Made by a program: the position numbers and the translations under genes. From Oscillospiraceae bacterium (lineage in GTDB: Bacteria; Bacillota; Clostridia; Oscillospirales; Oscillospiraceae), in contig SVLS01000019.1 of assembly GCA_015067835.1 (NCBI GenBank), positions 1-43,188 of the forward strand: a stretch of 43,188 bases of DNA, given 5' to 3'. Shown here one piece after another: positions 1 through 7,584 of this stretch; positions within the stretch are counted from its first letter, which is position 1, and every line of letters starts with the position of its first letter. The notes beneath the pieces were generated by a model. It saw only the letters and a list, made by a program, of their open reading frames with translations, was not told the origin of the DNA and made no database searches.

Positions 1-55
1 GATCTGAGGCTCGATCTCTCTGAAATGTGTATATTTTCTTTGTTGCATAACAACA

Positions 56-95
56 CCCCCTGATGTAGTTATTATCCTACATCAGGGGGCCTTTT
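56..95 (+). terminator. intrinsic terminator of a gene upstream of the window
   Basis: A perfect 13-bp stem (56-68 pairing with 77-89, CCCCCTGATGTAG arm, 8-nt loop) is followed by a short T-rich tract (CCTTTTG). It would end a plus-strand transcript entering from the left. No coding sequence is visible in bases 1-55. Confidence 0.8.
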
Positions 96-128
96 GTCTA
101 TTGTCCGTTTTTACAGGAGCAGTCTACA

Positions 129-1673
129 ATGATGTATCCCGATTATGATGCTGCCCCATCCCCACAGCCGGTCTATTCCGCGGTGGACACCGTATACGCC
201 TGGCTGAGTCTGGTGCTGGCCTTTCTGTTCTGCCAGGCTCTGCCCATTGCGCAGTATCCTCTGGGAGGATTCTTGCTGATTCTTGCCCTGTATGCAACAG
301 GTTTTATCATTCTGCGGCTTAAAAAGCTAAAGCTTTGCCCGGTTTGTATTCTCAGCGCTGTGTCTTCTTTCGTAATTGGCTCTTCTATGCTGCTGACTGA
401 TACCGAATTCTTGATGAATCTATCCCTTGCCTACAGCCTGGCAAGCTACTGCTATTTCCTGTATGCCGCTTTTGGAAACCGGATTGAGGAAGGCTTTTCC
501 GACTATATCTACATCGATTTTATCAAAATTCTGTTTATCTTCCCCTTCCGTTCCCTGGGCTCCATTTTTCAGGCGCTTTCCAACCGCTCCACAAAAAGAG
601 GCTCCGCTCTCCTTCTGAAAATTCTCATTGGTATCGGCATTGCCCTCGTTCCCACTCTGCTGGTTTTTTCCTTTCTTTCCTATGACCGTGGGTTTACGCA
701 TATCCTGGAAGATATTTTTTCCTTTGACTTTGGAAATATCGAAAGGATCTTTACCAGTTTTCTTTTCACTCTGCCCTTGGGTATGTATGGCTTTGGTCTG
801 TACCGCTCCTCACAAGAAAAGGTGCTGAAAGACAGAATGACCGCGCAAAACTGTAAGGAAGGGCTGAAAAAGGCACAAATTCTGCCCCAATCCACCGCCT
901 TGGTGGCTGTTTTTCCGGTAATTTTCCTGTATGTCGTCTACTTCATTTCCCAATGGCGATACTATGTTTCCGGCTTTACCGGCGTACTTCCGGAAGAATT
1001 CAGCTATGCGGAATATGCCCGCCAGGGCTTCTTTGAACTTTGCTCCGTGTCCGTTGTCAATCTGGTTCTGATTATTGGTATTTCCTTCTTTATCAAGCGC
1101 GGAAAGAAGGAATCCTCCGTCATTCTGAAGATTATCACCACACTGTTCTGCTTATGTACGCTGATTCTCATTGCCACCGCTGTTTCCAAGCTGGTGATGT
1201 ACATTGACTTCTATGGCTTGACCCAAAAACGGATTTACGCCCTGTGGCTGATGGTAGTCATCGGCATCGTTTTCCTGGTGATTGCCCTGGGACAATTCCT
1301 TCGGAATTTGAAAGTGGTCGCTGTGAGTCTGACTGTTACTGTTTTGCTGTTTTCTGCACTGTCTGTGTGCAATGTAAATGCCCTTTGCGCCCGTTACAAT
1401 ACCGACCGCTATCTGTCCGGAAGTCTGGAAAGCTTTGATTTGGAAGCGATGGAGGAGTTGGGCGACTCTGCAATCCCCTCGTTAGTGCGCCTGTCAAACT
1501 CTCTTGATTCGGAAAAAGATTCCGAACTGAAGCGGCAAATTGATGCGCTGCTGGTGCTTGAGAAGTGGAGATTCAAAAACGAGGACGCCTCCGTTTTCTC
1601 TTTCTCCGTTCCCTCTGCGATGGCAAAAGCCGCCTTGGAAGACTATGTTGTGAATGCAGCGAACCCGGACTAA
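129..1673 (+). CDS. polytopic membrane protein, DUF4153/DUF4173-like
   Basis: This is a 514-aa integral membrane protein with roughly ten hydrophobic segments from about residue 22 to residue 425, followed by a soluble C-terminal tail of about 90 residues. The tail begins with NVNALCARYNTDRYLSG and continues with a D/E-L-rich helix ending ...AIPSLVRL. That pattern (membrane domain, then an N-x-x-x-x-x-x-Y-N-x-D-RYL element) resembles the DUF4153/DUF4173 family as I remember it. The biochemical role of that family is unknown. The ATG at 129 has an AGGAG site nine bases upstream. No strong promoter is visible in the short stretch after the preceding terminator. A bidirectional terminator follows the stop. 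Family assignment is moderate; membrane location is near certain. Confidence 0.7.
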   Translation: MMYPDYDAAPSPQPVYSAVDTVYAWLSLVLAFLFCQALPIAQYPLGGFLLILALYATGFIILRLKKLKLCPVCILSAVSSFVIGSSMLLTDTEFLMNLSLAYSLASYCYFLYAAFGNRIEEGFSDYIYIDFIKILFIFPFRSLGSIFQALSNRSTKRGSALLLKILIGIGIALVPTLLVFSFLSYDRGFTHILEDIFSFDFGNIERIFTSFLFTLPLGMYGFGLYRSSQEKVLKDRMTAQNCKEGLKKAQILPQSTALVAVFPVIFLYVVYFISQWRYYVSGFTGVLPEEFSYAEYARQGFFELCSVSVVNLVLIIGISFFIKRGKKESSVILKIITTLFCLCTLILIATAVSKLVMYIDFYGLTQKRIYALWLMVVIGIVFLVIALGQFLRNLKVVAVSLTVTVLLFSALSVCNVNALCARYNTDRYLSGSLESFDLEAMEELGDSAIPSLVRLSNSLDSEKDSELKRQIDALLVLEKWRFKNEDASVFSFSVPSAMAKAALEDYVVNAANPD

Positions 1674-1693
1674 AATGGTCGTATCACCCCGAA

Positions 1694-1730
1694 AATATAA
1701 AAAAGAGGCCCAAGGCCTCTTTTTTATATT
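1694..1730. terminator. bidirectional intrinsic terminator
   Basis: A perfect 17-bp stem (1694-1710 with 1714-1730, GGCC at the tip, CAA loop) is flanked by A-tracts on one arm and T-tracts on the other. It works in both directions, between the convergent membrane-protein gene (+) and the small orphan gene (-). Confidence 0.9.
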
Positions 1731-1797
1731 TGTATTTGGACTCACTCAATAATACATAGGTGCAAATTCAACGATTGGGTGCAATGCAAAAATAATA

Positions 1798-2187
1798 TTA
1801 CTCAGCAAAGATTACTACGAAGTTTTTGTACGAGTCATCCTTTTTAACATCATACCTTGTTGCTTTCTTTGCAGTAGCAGCCAGACCAAATAAACTCTCT
1901 AGGACTTTACTGTTGGAAATATCAATTCCTCCAACATATTTTCCGTTTTTCATTTTTTTGCGGCTAATTTTAATAGAGTCGGGAGAAGCCTCCTTCAAAA
2001 ACAGCACACCAATGCAAAGACGATTGTTTACTCTGTTTTTTAGCAACTGAACATAAGTGTATTCTTCGTAGTTATCAATTAATTCACATGCTGCTGCACT
2101 TAGTGATAATCTTCCAAATCCTACACTTGCATATGGTGATGTTCTACCTTTGCTGCTTGTTGGTATTTTTACGATTTCCCATGCCAT
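1798..2187 (-). CDS. small orphan protein of unknown function
   Basis: This is a 129-aa soluble protein beginning MAWEIVKIPTSSKGRT. I do not recognise it. It has no signal peptide or membrane segment. The N-terminal third is rich in small residues (SPYASVGFGRLSLSAAACELI) and the C-terminal half is rich in lysine. The ATG at 2187 is chosen because AAAGGA lies nine bases upstream, and a consensus promoter (2237-2265) excludes the longer reading, which would begin inside the -35 box. The gene and its flanks are visibly more AT-rich than the rest of the window. It sits just beyond the 3' end of tRNA-Leu, which hints at horizontal acquisition, although no integrase or att repeat is seen. Confidence 0.7.
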   Translation of the reverse strand: MAWEIVKIPTSSKGRTSPYASVGFGRLSLSAAACELIDNYEEYTYVQLLKNRVNNRLCIGVLFLKEASPDSIKISRKKMKNGKYVGGIDISNSKVLESLFGLAATAKKATRYDVKKDDSYKNFVVIFAE

Positions 2188-2236
2188 TTCATTTACATCC
2201 TTTCTATTTTTTGTGGTTTGGTGTGTTTGTGGTTTT

Positions 2237-2265
2237 AATATACCATATTGTATTACTGCTGTCAA
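2237..2265 (-). promoter_or_regulatory. sigma-A-type promoter of the orphan gene
   Basis: Read on the minus strand, TTGACA (2265-2260) and TATATT (2242-2237) are separated by exactly 17 bases. The predicted start of transcription leaves a leader of about 40 nt before the ATG at 2187. Confidence 0.8.
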
Positions 2266-2322
2266 CTGTTTTTTGTTAGTTTTATTGATTTGTTTGTTTT
2301 GGTTTTGTTACTTAGCTAAATA

Positions 2323-2365
2323 AAAAGGACGAAACTACGAAATTGTATCATAGTTTCGTCCTTTT
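2323..2365. terminator. intrinsic terminator downstream of tRNA-Leu
   Basis: A 15-bp perfect stem (2323-2337 with 2351-2365, AAAAGGACGAAACTA arm) has T-runs on both strands. On the minus strand it follows directly after the tRNA 3' end, so it terminates the deacetylase-tRNA transcript. Confidence 0.85.
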
Positions 2366-2366
2366 A

Positions 2367-2449
2367 TGGTACGGGTAACAGGACTTGAACCTGCACGGTT
2401 GCCCATTGGAACCTAAATCCAACGTGTCTGCCAATTCCACCATACCCGC
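2367..2449 (-). tRNA. tRNA-Leu (anticodon UAG), CCA encoded
   Basis: The minus strand folds as a class II tRNA. The acceptor arms are GCGGGTA and TACCCGT (first pair G-U). The D arm begins TGGTGGAATTGGCAGACA. The anticodon stem TTGGA/TCCAA encloses loop TTTAGGT, giving anticodon TAG (reads CUN leucine codons). The T arm is CAGG-TTCAAGT-CCTG and a discriminator A precedes an encoded CCA. The 5' end lies only 23 bases after the stop codon of the upstream deacetylase gene, leaving no room for a separate promoter in the gap, so co-transcription and processing are likely. Confidence 0.95.
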
Positions 2450-2472
2450 GTATTCCCTTAATCTTTCAGTCC

Positions 2473-3177
2473 TTACAGCAAAACCTCCCGGTTTGTTCCG
2501 TAAAAAATATCGGAGCGGTTGCTGATCAGCTGGCAGAACTCCTCGAATTTTGCCCAGTTATCCTCAATGTCAAACTCGTAGGCATGTCCCCAAATGTAGA
2601 AAACCTGGGGCGTCTGCGCTTCCATATTTACAAACTTCTCCCCCAGCGCAAATAACTGCTCCGGCTCCATCACATGATACACCGTGGGATTAAACTGCAG
2701 CAGATTCTCCTGAGGCTCAAAGGAAAATGTGGAGGTAATGGTCCTGGCATACCGGATGGATGTATTTTCCCGGATCACCTGTGCCGTCCGTGCGTCGTTA
2801 TTGACGCCGCCACAGGGATACGCCATGCCAACCACCTCGTAGCCCACCAGCTCGCTTAAATTCAAGCGGTCCTGTTCCACCTGACGGATGATTTCCTCCT
2901 CCGTACAGCTGGGAAGAAGCGGATGGGTCAGGGTGTGGGCCGCCACCTCGTGCCCTTCATAAATAGAACGCACATCTGCCGCCTGATTCTTGTTATGGCA
3001 GAGGCGGACACCTTCCCGCATCAGCGTATTTTCCTGTCCCAGAAGCTCCGAATTCAGATTGAAGGTCGCCTTCAGACCATATTTATTCAGCAAATCAATC
3101 AGCCGAATATCCTGTGTCACACCATCGTCATAGCTGAATGTGACCGCTTTTTGCTTTCCCTGGAACAATACTCTCAC
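2473..3177 (-). CDS. polysaccharide deacetylase family protein (NodB-type)
   Basis: A 234-aa cytosolic carbohydrate esterase 4 family protein. The family removes N- or O-acetyl groups from sugar polymers or small substrates using a divalent metal. Visible motifs are TFSYDDG (residues 13-19, the TFDDG motif with the metal-binding aspartate pair), H-TLT-HP (H81 and H85, the metal histidines) and YPCG (motif 3). There is no signal peptide, which is unusual for cell-wall deacetylases and suggests an intracellular or nucleotide-sugar-like substrate. The start is a GTG at 3177; an in-frame TGA just upstream rules out a longer form, and the ribosome-binding site is weak. A consensus promoter lies at 3207-3235, leaving a leader of about 23 nt. 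Its transcript probably continues into tRNA-Leu. Confidence 0.85.
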   Translation of the reverse strand: MRVLFQGKQKAVTFSYDDGVTQDIRLIDLLNKYGLKATFNLNSELLGQENTLMREGVRLCHNKNQAADVRSIYEGHEVAAHTLTHPLLPSCTEEEIIRQVEQDRLNLSELVGYEVVGMAYPCGGVNNDARTAQVIRENTSIRYARTITSTFSFEPQENLLQFNPTVYHVMEPEQLFALGEKFVNMEAQTPQVFYIWGHAYEFDIEDNWAKFEEFCQLISNRSDIFYGTNREVLL

Positions 3178-3206
3178 CTGCCAAGCATTTCATCTTTGCG
3201 CAAAAT

Positions 3207-3235
3207 ATTTTATCACAGCGCCGATAAATTGTCAA
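3207..3235 (-). promoter_or_regulatory. sigma-A-type promoter of the deacetylase gene
   Basis: On the minus strand TTGACA (3235-3230) and TAAAAT (3212-3207) are 17 bases apart. It is divergent from the RNase Y promoter about 60 bp away. The interval contains a dyad (CAAGCGT/ATGCTTG, 3248-3265). Confidence 0.85.
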
Positions 3236-3294
3236 CGGAATTCGCCCCAAGCGTAAAAATGCTTGAAATCTCTAGGTTTTTTCTGTAAAGATGC

Positions 3295-3323
3295 TTGACA
3301 TTCTTCCCTTTCACAGGTAAAAT
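3295..3323 (+). promoter_or_regulatory. sigma-A-type promoter of rny
   Basis: TTGACA (3295-3300), a 17-base spacer and TAAAAT (3318-3323). It places the transcription start near 3330, about 210 bases before the RNase Y start codon. Confidence 0.8.
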
Positions 3324-3340
3324 AAAACTTGGTATAGTGT

Positions 3341-3494
3341 ACGCTGGTTTTGGGGCAACCCCCGGCGTTTCATTCATAACCGGCGTAAGCCGGGTTAAGC
3401 GTTTTGCGCCTGATGGCGTTGTTTGTTTGGGTTTACAGTCACCCTATTTGGCTGGATTTCAATTACAAATCGCCTGTGGGTTCATCGCGCCCAC
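3341..3494 (+). ncRNA. structured 5' leader of rny (candidate regulatory RNA)
   Basis: The 362-bp space 3178-3539 has no gene. Its transcribed part folds into a run of short hairpins: 3341-3368 (ACGC...GCGT with an inner GGG/CCC); 3378-3396 (AACCGGC-GTAA-GCCGGGTT, a GNRA loop); 3406-3419 (GCGCC-TGAT-GGCGT); 3429-3444 (GGGT...ACCC); and 3476-3494 (GTGGG...CCCAC). The ribosome-binding site AAGGAGGT follows at about 3520. I do not recognise a known riboswitch. RNase Y autoregulation through its own leader is a plausible role but is inference. Confidence 0.45.
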
Positions 3495-3539
3495 CCCGTT
3501 CGCTTATGCTAATTTAGTGAAGGAGGTGCGCACAGAAAT

Positions 3540-5093
3540 ATGGAACTTTATTTAGCAATCATCCTCATCGTCGTTGGCACAGTCGTCGGCATTGCCGCCG
3601 GTTTCGGTGTTGGCGTTGCATATCGTAAAAAGGTTGCCGAGCGGGAAATCGGTTCTGCTGAGGCAGAAGCCACTCGCTTGATTAACGAAGCCATCCGAAG
3701 CGGCGAAAGCCGGAAGAAGGAAATGCTTCTGGAAGCCAAGGACGAAATCCATAAATCTCGCACAGAGTACGAAAAAGAAGTGAAAGAGCGCCGTGCGGAG
3801 CTGAGCAAGACTGAGCGCCGTTTGGAGCAAAAAGAAGCCACCCTTGATAAGAAAAGCGAAAACTTCGAAAAGAAGGAAGAAGAACTGGCCGCCAAAATGC
3901 AGAAGGTTGCAGAAACCCAAGCTGAGGTGGATGCTGCAAAGGCTGCCCAGATTAAGGCTTTGGAGGTTATCTCCGGCTTGACCCAGGAGCAGGCAAAGCA
4001 GACGCTGCTGGCCAGCGTGGAGGACGATGTCCGCCACGAAACCGCTGTAAGAATCAAGGAAATCGAGCAGCAGATGAAGGACGAGGCCGACGAAAAGGCA
4101 AGAGAAATTCTCTCCATCGCCATTCAGCGCTGCGCCGCTGACCATGCCGCTGAGGCTACCGTTTCCGTTGTGGCTTTGCCCAACGATGAAATGAAGGGCC
4201 GCATCATCGGCAGAGAAGGTCGGAACATCCGCACCCTGGAAACCATCACCGGTGTAGACCTGATTATCGATGACACGCCGGAGGCCATCACCGTCAGCAG
4301 CTTTGACCCCGTCCGTCGGGAAATTGCCCGTCTGGCACTGGAGAAGCTGATTGCAGACGGTCGTATCCACCCCACCCGCATTGAGGATATGGTGGAAAAG
4401 AGCCGCAAAGAAGTGGATCGCACCATCCGCGAAGAGGGCGAGCGTGCCTGTTACGAAACCGGTGTTCACAACCTGAACCCCGAGCTGGTGAAGATTCTGG
4501 GTCGTCAGAAATACCGTACCTCTTACGGCCAGAATGTGCTGAACCACTCTATGGAGGTTGCACATATCGCCGGCCTGATGGCCGCCGAACTGGGCGTGGA
4601 TGTGGCGCTTGCAAAGCGTGCAGGTCTGCTGCATGACTTGGGCAAGTCCATTGACCACGAGGTAGAAGGCAGTCACGTACAGCTGGGTGCAGATCTGGCC
4701 CGGAAGTACAAGGAAAATCCCGTTGTGGTCAATGCCATTGAGGCTCACCACGGCGACGTAGAGCCTAAAACGGTTATTGCCGTGCTGGTTCAGGCTGCCG
4801 ACGCTGTTTCCGCCGCCCGTCCCGGCGCACGCCGCGAGAACGTGGAAAATTACATCCGTCGTCTGCAGAAGCTGGAGGAGCTGACTGGCTCTTATCCCGG
4901 CGTTGAAAAGGCATACGCCATTCAGGCTGGCCGCGAAGTGCGGATTATGGTCAAGCCCGAGGTTGTTTCCGAGGACAATATGGTTCTTCTGGCACGGGAT
5001 GTTGCCAAGAAGATTGAGGCCGAGCTGGAATACCCCGGTCAAATCAAAGTCAATGTCATCCGGGAAACCAAGGCTGTGGAATACGCAAAATAA
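3540..5093 (+). CDS. rny: ribonuclease Y
   Basis: A 517-aa membrane-anchored endoribonuclease that starts mRNA decay in Firmicutes. Residues 3-24 form the N-terminal transmembrane helix. Residues of about 25-180 are a charged coiled coil (E/K-rich heptads). A KH RNA-binding domain spans about 205-270, with the loop [11 protein letters not shown] near residue 219. The HD catalytic domain follows, with LLHDLGK (H-D near residues 364-365) and upstream HSMEVA. Length matches the family (about 520 aa). The ATG at 3540 has an AAGGAGGT site. The gene has its own promoter and long structured leader, and a strong terminator ends it. Identification is secure. Confidence 0.97.
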   Translation: MELYLAIILIVVGTVVGIAAGFGVGVAYRKKVAEREIGSAEAEATRLINEAIRSGESRKKEMLLEAKDEIHKSRTEYEKEVKERRAELSKTERRLEQKEATLDKKSENFEKKEEELAAKMQKVAETQAEVDAAKAAQIKALEVISGLTQEQAKQTLLASVEDDVRHETAVRIKEIEQQMKDEADEKAREILSIAIQRCAADHAAEATVSVVALPNDEMKGRIIGREGRNIRTLETITGVDLIIDDTPEAITVSSFDPVRREIARLALEKLIADGRIHPTRIEDMVEKSRKEVDRTIREEGERACYETGVHNLNPELVKILGRQKYRTSYGQNVLNHSMEVAHIAGLMAAELGVDVALAKRAGLLHDLGKSIDHEVEGSHVQLGADLARKYKENPVVVNAIEAHHGDVEPKTVIAVLVQAADAVSAARPGARRENVENYIRRLQKLEELTGSYPGVEKAYAIQAGREVRIMVKPEVVSEDNMVLLARDVAKKIEAELEYPGQIKVNVIRETKAVEYAK

Positions 5094-5098
5094 TCGGA

Positions 5099-5128
5099 AA
5101 GCCCCAACCATCCGGTTGGGGCTTTTTT
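5099..5128 (+). terminator. intrinsic terminator of rny
   Basis: Stem AAGCCCCAACC/GGTTGGGGCTT (5099-5109 with 5114-5124, ATCC loop) followed by a T-tract that runs directly into the ribosome-binding site of the Nudix gene. Some read-through may therefore be how the next gene is expressed, since no separate promoter is seen. Confidence 0.85.
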
Positions 5129-5138
5129 GGAGGAAACT

Positions 5139-5609
5139 ATGTACAACACCACCTTATGCTATGTCACACGGGGAGACGAGGTTCTGATGCTCCACCGGGT
5201 CAAAAAGAAAAACGATATGAATCAGGACAAATGGATTGGCATCGGCGGCAAATTTGAGGGGGAGGAATCTCCTGACGAATGCCTTCTTCGGGAAGCGAAG
5301 GAGGAAACCGGGCTGACCCTCACCTCCTGGAAATGCCGGGGCGTCATCACCTTCTTAACGGAGGGCAAGTGGGAAGGGGAACACATGTACCTGTTCACCG
5401 CCGACGGCTTTGAAGGAGAACTGATTGAGTGCAACGAGGGCGAGCTGAAATGGGTAAGCCGGGACTTCCTGCAAAATCTCCCCAAATGGGAGGGCGACCA
5501 GATTTTTCTGGACTTGCTGTGGCAGGATGCACCATTTTTCCTTTTGAAATTGCGCTATGACGGTGAAAAACTGGTGGAAGCCGTCCTGAACGGCAAGAAA
5601 ATCAGATAA
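5139..5609 (+). CDS. Nudix hydrolase, 8-oxo-dGTP diphosphatase-like
   Basis: A 156-aa Nudix-fold pyrophosphohydrolase. The Nudix box is intact at residues 37-59: G37, E43, R51-E52, E55-E56 and G58-L59 match G-x5-E-x7-RE-x2-EE-x-G-hydrophobic, the Mg-binding helix. The WIGIGGKFEGEES context is typical of MutT/MTH1-like sanitation enzymes for oxidised dGTP, but substrate cannot be proved from sequence. The ATG at 5139 is preferred over the upstream in-frame TTG because GGAGG lies just in front of it. It follows the rny terminator by only about 10 bases and ends in its own hairpin. Confidence 0.85.
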   Translation: MYNTTLCYVTRGDEVLMLHRVKKKNDMNQDKWIGIGGKFEGEESPDECLLREAKEETGLTLTSWKCRGVITFLTEGKWEGEHMYLFTADGFEGELIECNEGELKWVSRDFLQNLPKWEGDQIFLDLLWQDAPFFLLKLRYDGEKLVEAVLNGKKIR

Positions 5610-5613
5610 GCAA

Positions 5614-5646
5614 GACCGCCTCCTTGTGGGAGGCGGCTTTTCTTAT
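5614..5646 (+). terminator. intrinsic terminator between Nudix gene and spoVFB
   Basis: Stem CCGCCTCC/GGAGGCGG (5616-5623 with 5629-5636) followed by CTTTTCTT on the plus strand. The T-run on the minus strand is poor, so it mainly serves the Nudix gene, though it lies between convergent genes. Confidence 0.75.
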
Positions 5647-5651
5647 CATTT

Positions 5652-6221
5652 TCATCGACCACCCAGAAGGAGGGGCTGAATTTGCTTTCCCTCCAGTGCC
5701 CATTTCAGCGCATCCGGAAGCTGACGGAAGTCCGCCACCAGACTGGCAGGCTTATTGGTTGCATCGTCCTGCCCAAAGGGGACGAAATAGTAGTGCTTCC
5801 GCACCAGAAGCCTGCCGATGTTCTCCGCCGCGCTTGACAGGGCATCATTGGTAGAAACCGCCACCACCACAGGACGACCGTTGCGCAGATGGCTTTTTGC
5901 CGCCATGGTCACCGCTGTGTCGGCAATGCCGTGAGCCAGCTTTGCCAGCGTATTGCCGGTACAAGGCGCAATCACCAAGGCATCCAACAGCTTTTTCGGT
6001 CCGATGGGTTCTACCTCCTGAATGGTGTGCAGCGGCGCACTGCCGCAAATTTCCGTTGCCCGCTGAAGATGCTGTGATGCTGTTCCAAAGCGGGAATTGA
6101 TGGTGCAGGATGCCGGCGAAAAAATGGGAATAACCTGATATTCCTGCGCCAGCATCTCCATCACAGGAAACACCTGATGATAGGTACAAAAAGAGCCGCA
6201 CATTGCAAAGCCAATGGTCAT
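5652..6221 (-). CDS. spoVFB: dipicolinate synthase subunit B
   Basis: A 189-aa flavoprotein-like subunit (DpaB) of the enzyme that oxidises a tetrahydrodipicolinate-level lysine intermediate to dipicolinic acid, the calcium-chelating core solute of endospores. Visible features are the N-terminal MTIGFAMCGSFCTYHQVF strand-loop-helix, SPASCTINSRFGTA, and the APCTGNTLAKLAHGIADTAVTMAAK segment typical of the flavoprotein fold. Length is close to the Bacillus protein (about 200 aa). Its start overlaps the end of spoVFA by four bases (ATGA), so the two are translationally coupled. It implies that the organism sporulates. Confidence 0.93.
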   Translation of the reverse strand: MTIGFAMCGSFCTYHQVFPVMEMLAQEYQVIPIFSPASCTINSRFGTASQHLQRATEICGSAPLHTIQEVEPIGPKKLLDALVIAPCTGNTLAKLAHGIADTAVTMAAKSHLRNGRPVVVAVSTNDALSSAAENIGRLLVRKHYYFVPFGQDDATNKPASLVADFRQLPDALKWALEGKQIQPLLLGGR

Positions 6222-6916
6222 TTTCTTCCCTCCTGCAAATGCCGCAAAACACTCCGGGCAATCAATTTACCGGAGCTCTCCGGCAGCATTTTCCCGGGCA
6301 AGCCCCGGGCCCAAATCACATTTTCACCCTCCATTCCGGAGATGGAGGCCAAATCTATGTTCACCCCATCGCCGCCTGCGGCACACATTGCCGGTGCCGG
6401 AGCGGTGTTGATGATGGCGCGGTAGCGCTCCGGTTCGATTTTCGGGATGTCCACGGTGTCATAGCCCAGCACAATCAGCATTGCCCGGTCTGACGGCTTT
6501 CTTGCCGCCACGCAAACCTGAGCCCCCGCCCCTTTCAGGAGTTTTGTCAGGCATTTGCCGATGCGCCCCCAGCCAATCACGAGAATCGGACAATTCCAAA
6601 ATGTCACCGGCAAGTGCTTCCCCAACAGGCGCATGGCGCAATCTGCCGTCAAAGCCGCATTCTCCGCCAAATAATGCTCATCCTGCAGCAAATCCACCTT
6701 GGTGTAATCAGGCGGAAATACTTCCAGCTTCCCCCCGATCAGCGTCACCTTTTCCGGAAGCTCCGCTGCTGTCATCGGCGGACTGGGAACGGGCATCAGC
6801 AGATGGGTTGCCTGTTCCTGCTTTTGCACAATGGCAACTCCCTTCTTCTCCAGCTCCCGTACCGCAAAATGCAGAGCTGGACTACCGTCTGTTGTTGCAA
6901 TTCGGATTTCGTCCAT
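6218..6916 (-). CDS. spoVFA: dipicolinate synthase subunit A (short form)
   Basis: A 232-aa NAD(P)-binding subunit of dipicolinate synthase. A Rossmann motif GWGRIG is at residues 115-120, followed by ARKPSDRAM, and the conserved ...AIINTAPAPA and ISGMEGENVIWARGLPGK regions are present. It is about 60 residues shorter than my memory of the B. subtilis protein (just under 300 aa), with the loss mainly in the N-terminal domain, so this is a compact version rather than a broken gene. It shares a four-base overlap with spoVFB. A possible sporulation-type promoter lies 20-50 bases upstream. The start ATG at 6916 has a GGGTGG-type site. Confidence 0.9.
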   Translation of the reverse strand: MDEIRIATTDGSPALHFAVRELEKKGVAIVQKQEQATHLLMPVPSPPMTAAELPEKVTLIGGKLEVFPPDYTKVDLLQDEHYLAENAALTADCAMRLLGKHLPVTFWNCPILVIGWGRIGKCLTKLLKGAGAQVCVAARKPSDRAMLIVLGYDTVDIPKIEPERYRAIINTAPAPAMCAAGGDGVNIDLASISGMEGENVIWARGLPGKMLPESSGKLIARSVLRHLQEGRK

Positions 6917-6934
6917 AAAACCACCCTTTCTCTC

Positions 6935-6962
6935 CAGAATATGCGGAAAAAGCAGGAGCGGT
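6935..6962 (-). promoter_or_regulatory. possible sigma-K-like promoter of spoVFAB
   Basis: On the minus strand AC (6962-6961), 17 bases, then CATATTCTG (6943-6935) resembles the mother-cell sigma-K consensus AC-N16/17-CATANNNTA, with a mismatch at the last base. In Bacillus spoVF is a late mother-cell operon under sigma-K (established knowledge), so the match fits, but the element is short. Confidence 0.4.
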
Positions 6963-6976
6963 GCAGAGTTTTTTCC

Positions 6977-7004
6977 TTGATTTTTACTGTCTTTGCGGTA
7001 TAAT
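6977..7004 (+). promoter_or_regulatory. sigma-A-type promoter of the DUF4364-galactosidase operon
   Basis: TTGATT (6977-6982), a 16-base spacer and a perfect TATAAT (6999-7004). Transcription would start near 7010, leaving a very short leader that contains the AGAGGTGA ribosome-binding site. Confidence 0.8.
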
Positions 7005-7023
7005 GATTTCAGAGGTGATTTTG

Positions 7024-7566
7024 ATGCAACGACTTGGTTTCATCCACGATATGATGGATGTCAAAGTGCTGATTCTATTTGTGGCAGCCCGGGTGCAGTA
7101 TCCCCTGACCAGCCAGGAATTGTATGAGCTGTGCTATCAGGATGAATGCCTGAGCTATTTTGATGTTTGCACTGCCATCCCGGAAATGGTGGCCTCCGGT
7201 CATTTGACGGAGGTTTCCGAGGGACGGTATGAAATTACGGACAAGGGTCGGGAAGCCGGCGCTCTGACCGAGGATTCCATCGCCTATACTGTGAAGCAGC
7301 TGGCAGAGAACGCTGTGGCACGCTATAATCGGCAAATTCGCCGCAGCAGCTTCGTGAAAACGCAGATTACTCCACGCCCCTCCGGGGATTTTTCCGTGGT
7401 GCTGTCTCTGGATGACGAGACAGGCAATCTGATGACAATGGAGCTGATGGCTCCTGACCAGCGGCAGGCTGTTCGCCTGAGCCGGCTGTTTGAGAAAAAG
7501 GCAGAGAATCTGTACCATTTGACGATGGCAGAGCTATTGGACGACGAAGATCTTTTGGACGACTGA
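7024..7566 (+). CDS. DUF4364 family protein (winged-helix-like)
   Basis: A 180-aa protein of the DUF4364 family, common in Clostridia and of unproven function. The first 80 residues (MQRLGFIHDMMDVKVLILFV, then LTSQELYELC, and a GRYEITDKGREA hairpin) look like a winged helix-turn-helix of the PadR/MarR kind. The remainder is a beta-rich domain ending in an acidic tail. The start at 7024 is chosen because AGAGGTGA lies just upstream; longer in-frame starts would fall inside the -10 box. It is 18 bases from the galactosidase gene and shares its promoter, so it may be a regulator, but that is inference. Confidence 0.85.
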   Translation: MQRLGFIHDMMDVKVLILFVAARVQYPLTSQELYELCYQDECLSYFDVCTAIPEMVASGHLTEVSEGRYEITDKGREAGALTEDSIAYTVKQLAENAVARYNRQIRRSSFVKTQITPRPSGDFSVVLSLDDETGNLMTMELMAPDQRQAVRLSRLFEKKAENLYHLTMAELLDDEDLLDD

Positions 7567-7584
7567 TATAAGGAGGATAACCAA

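Noticed and set aside
3552..5111. Long open frame antisense to rny (about 519 codons)
   Set aside because: It is a shadow of the biased codon use of rny; it has no ribosome-binding site and no family resemblance.
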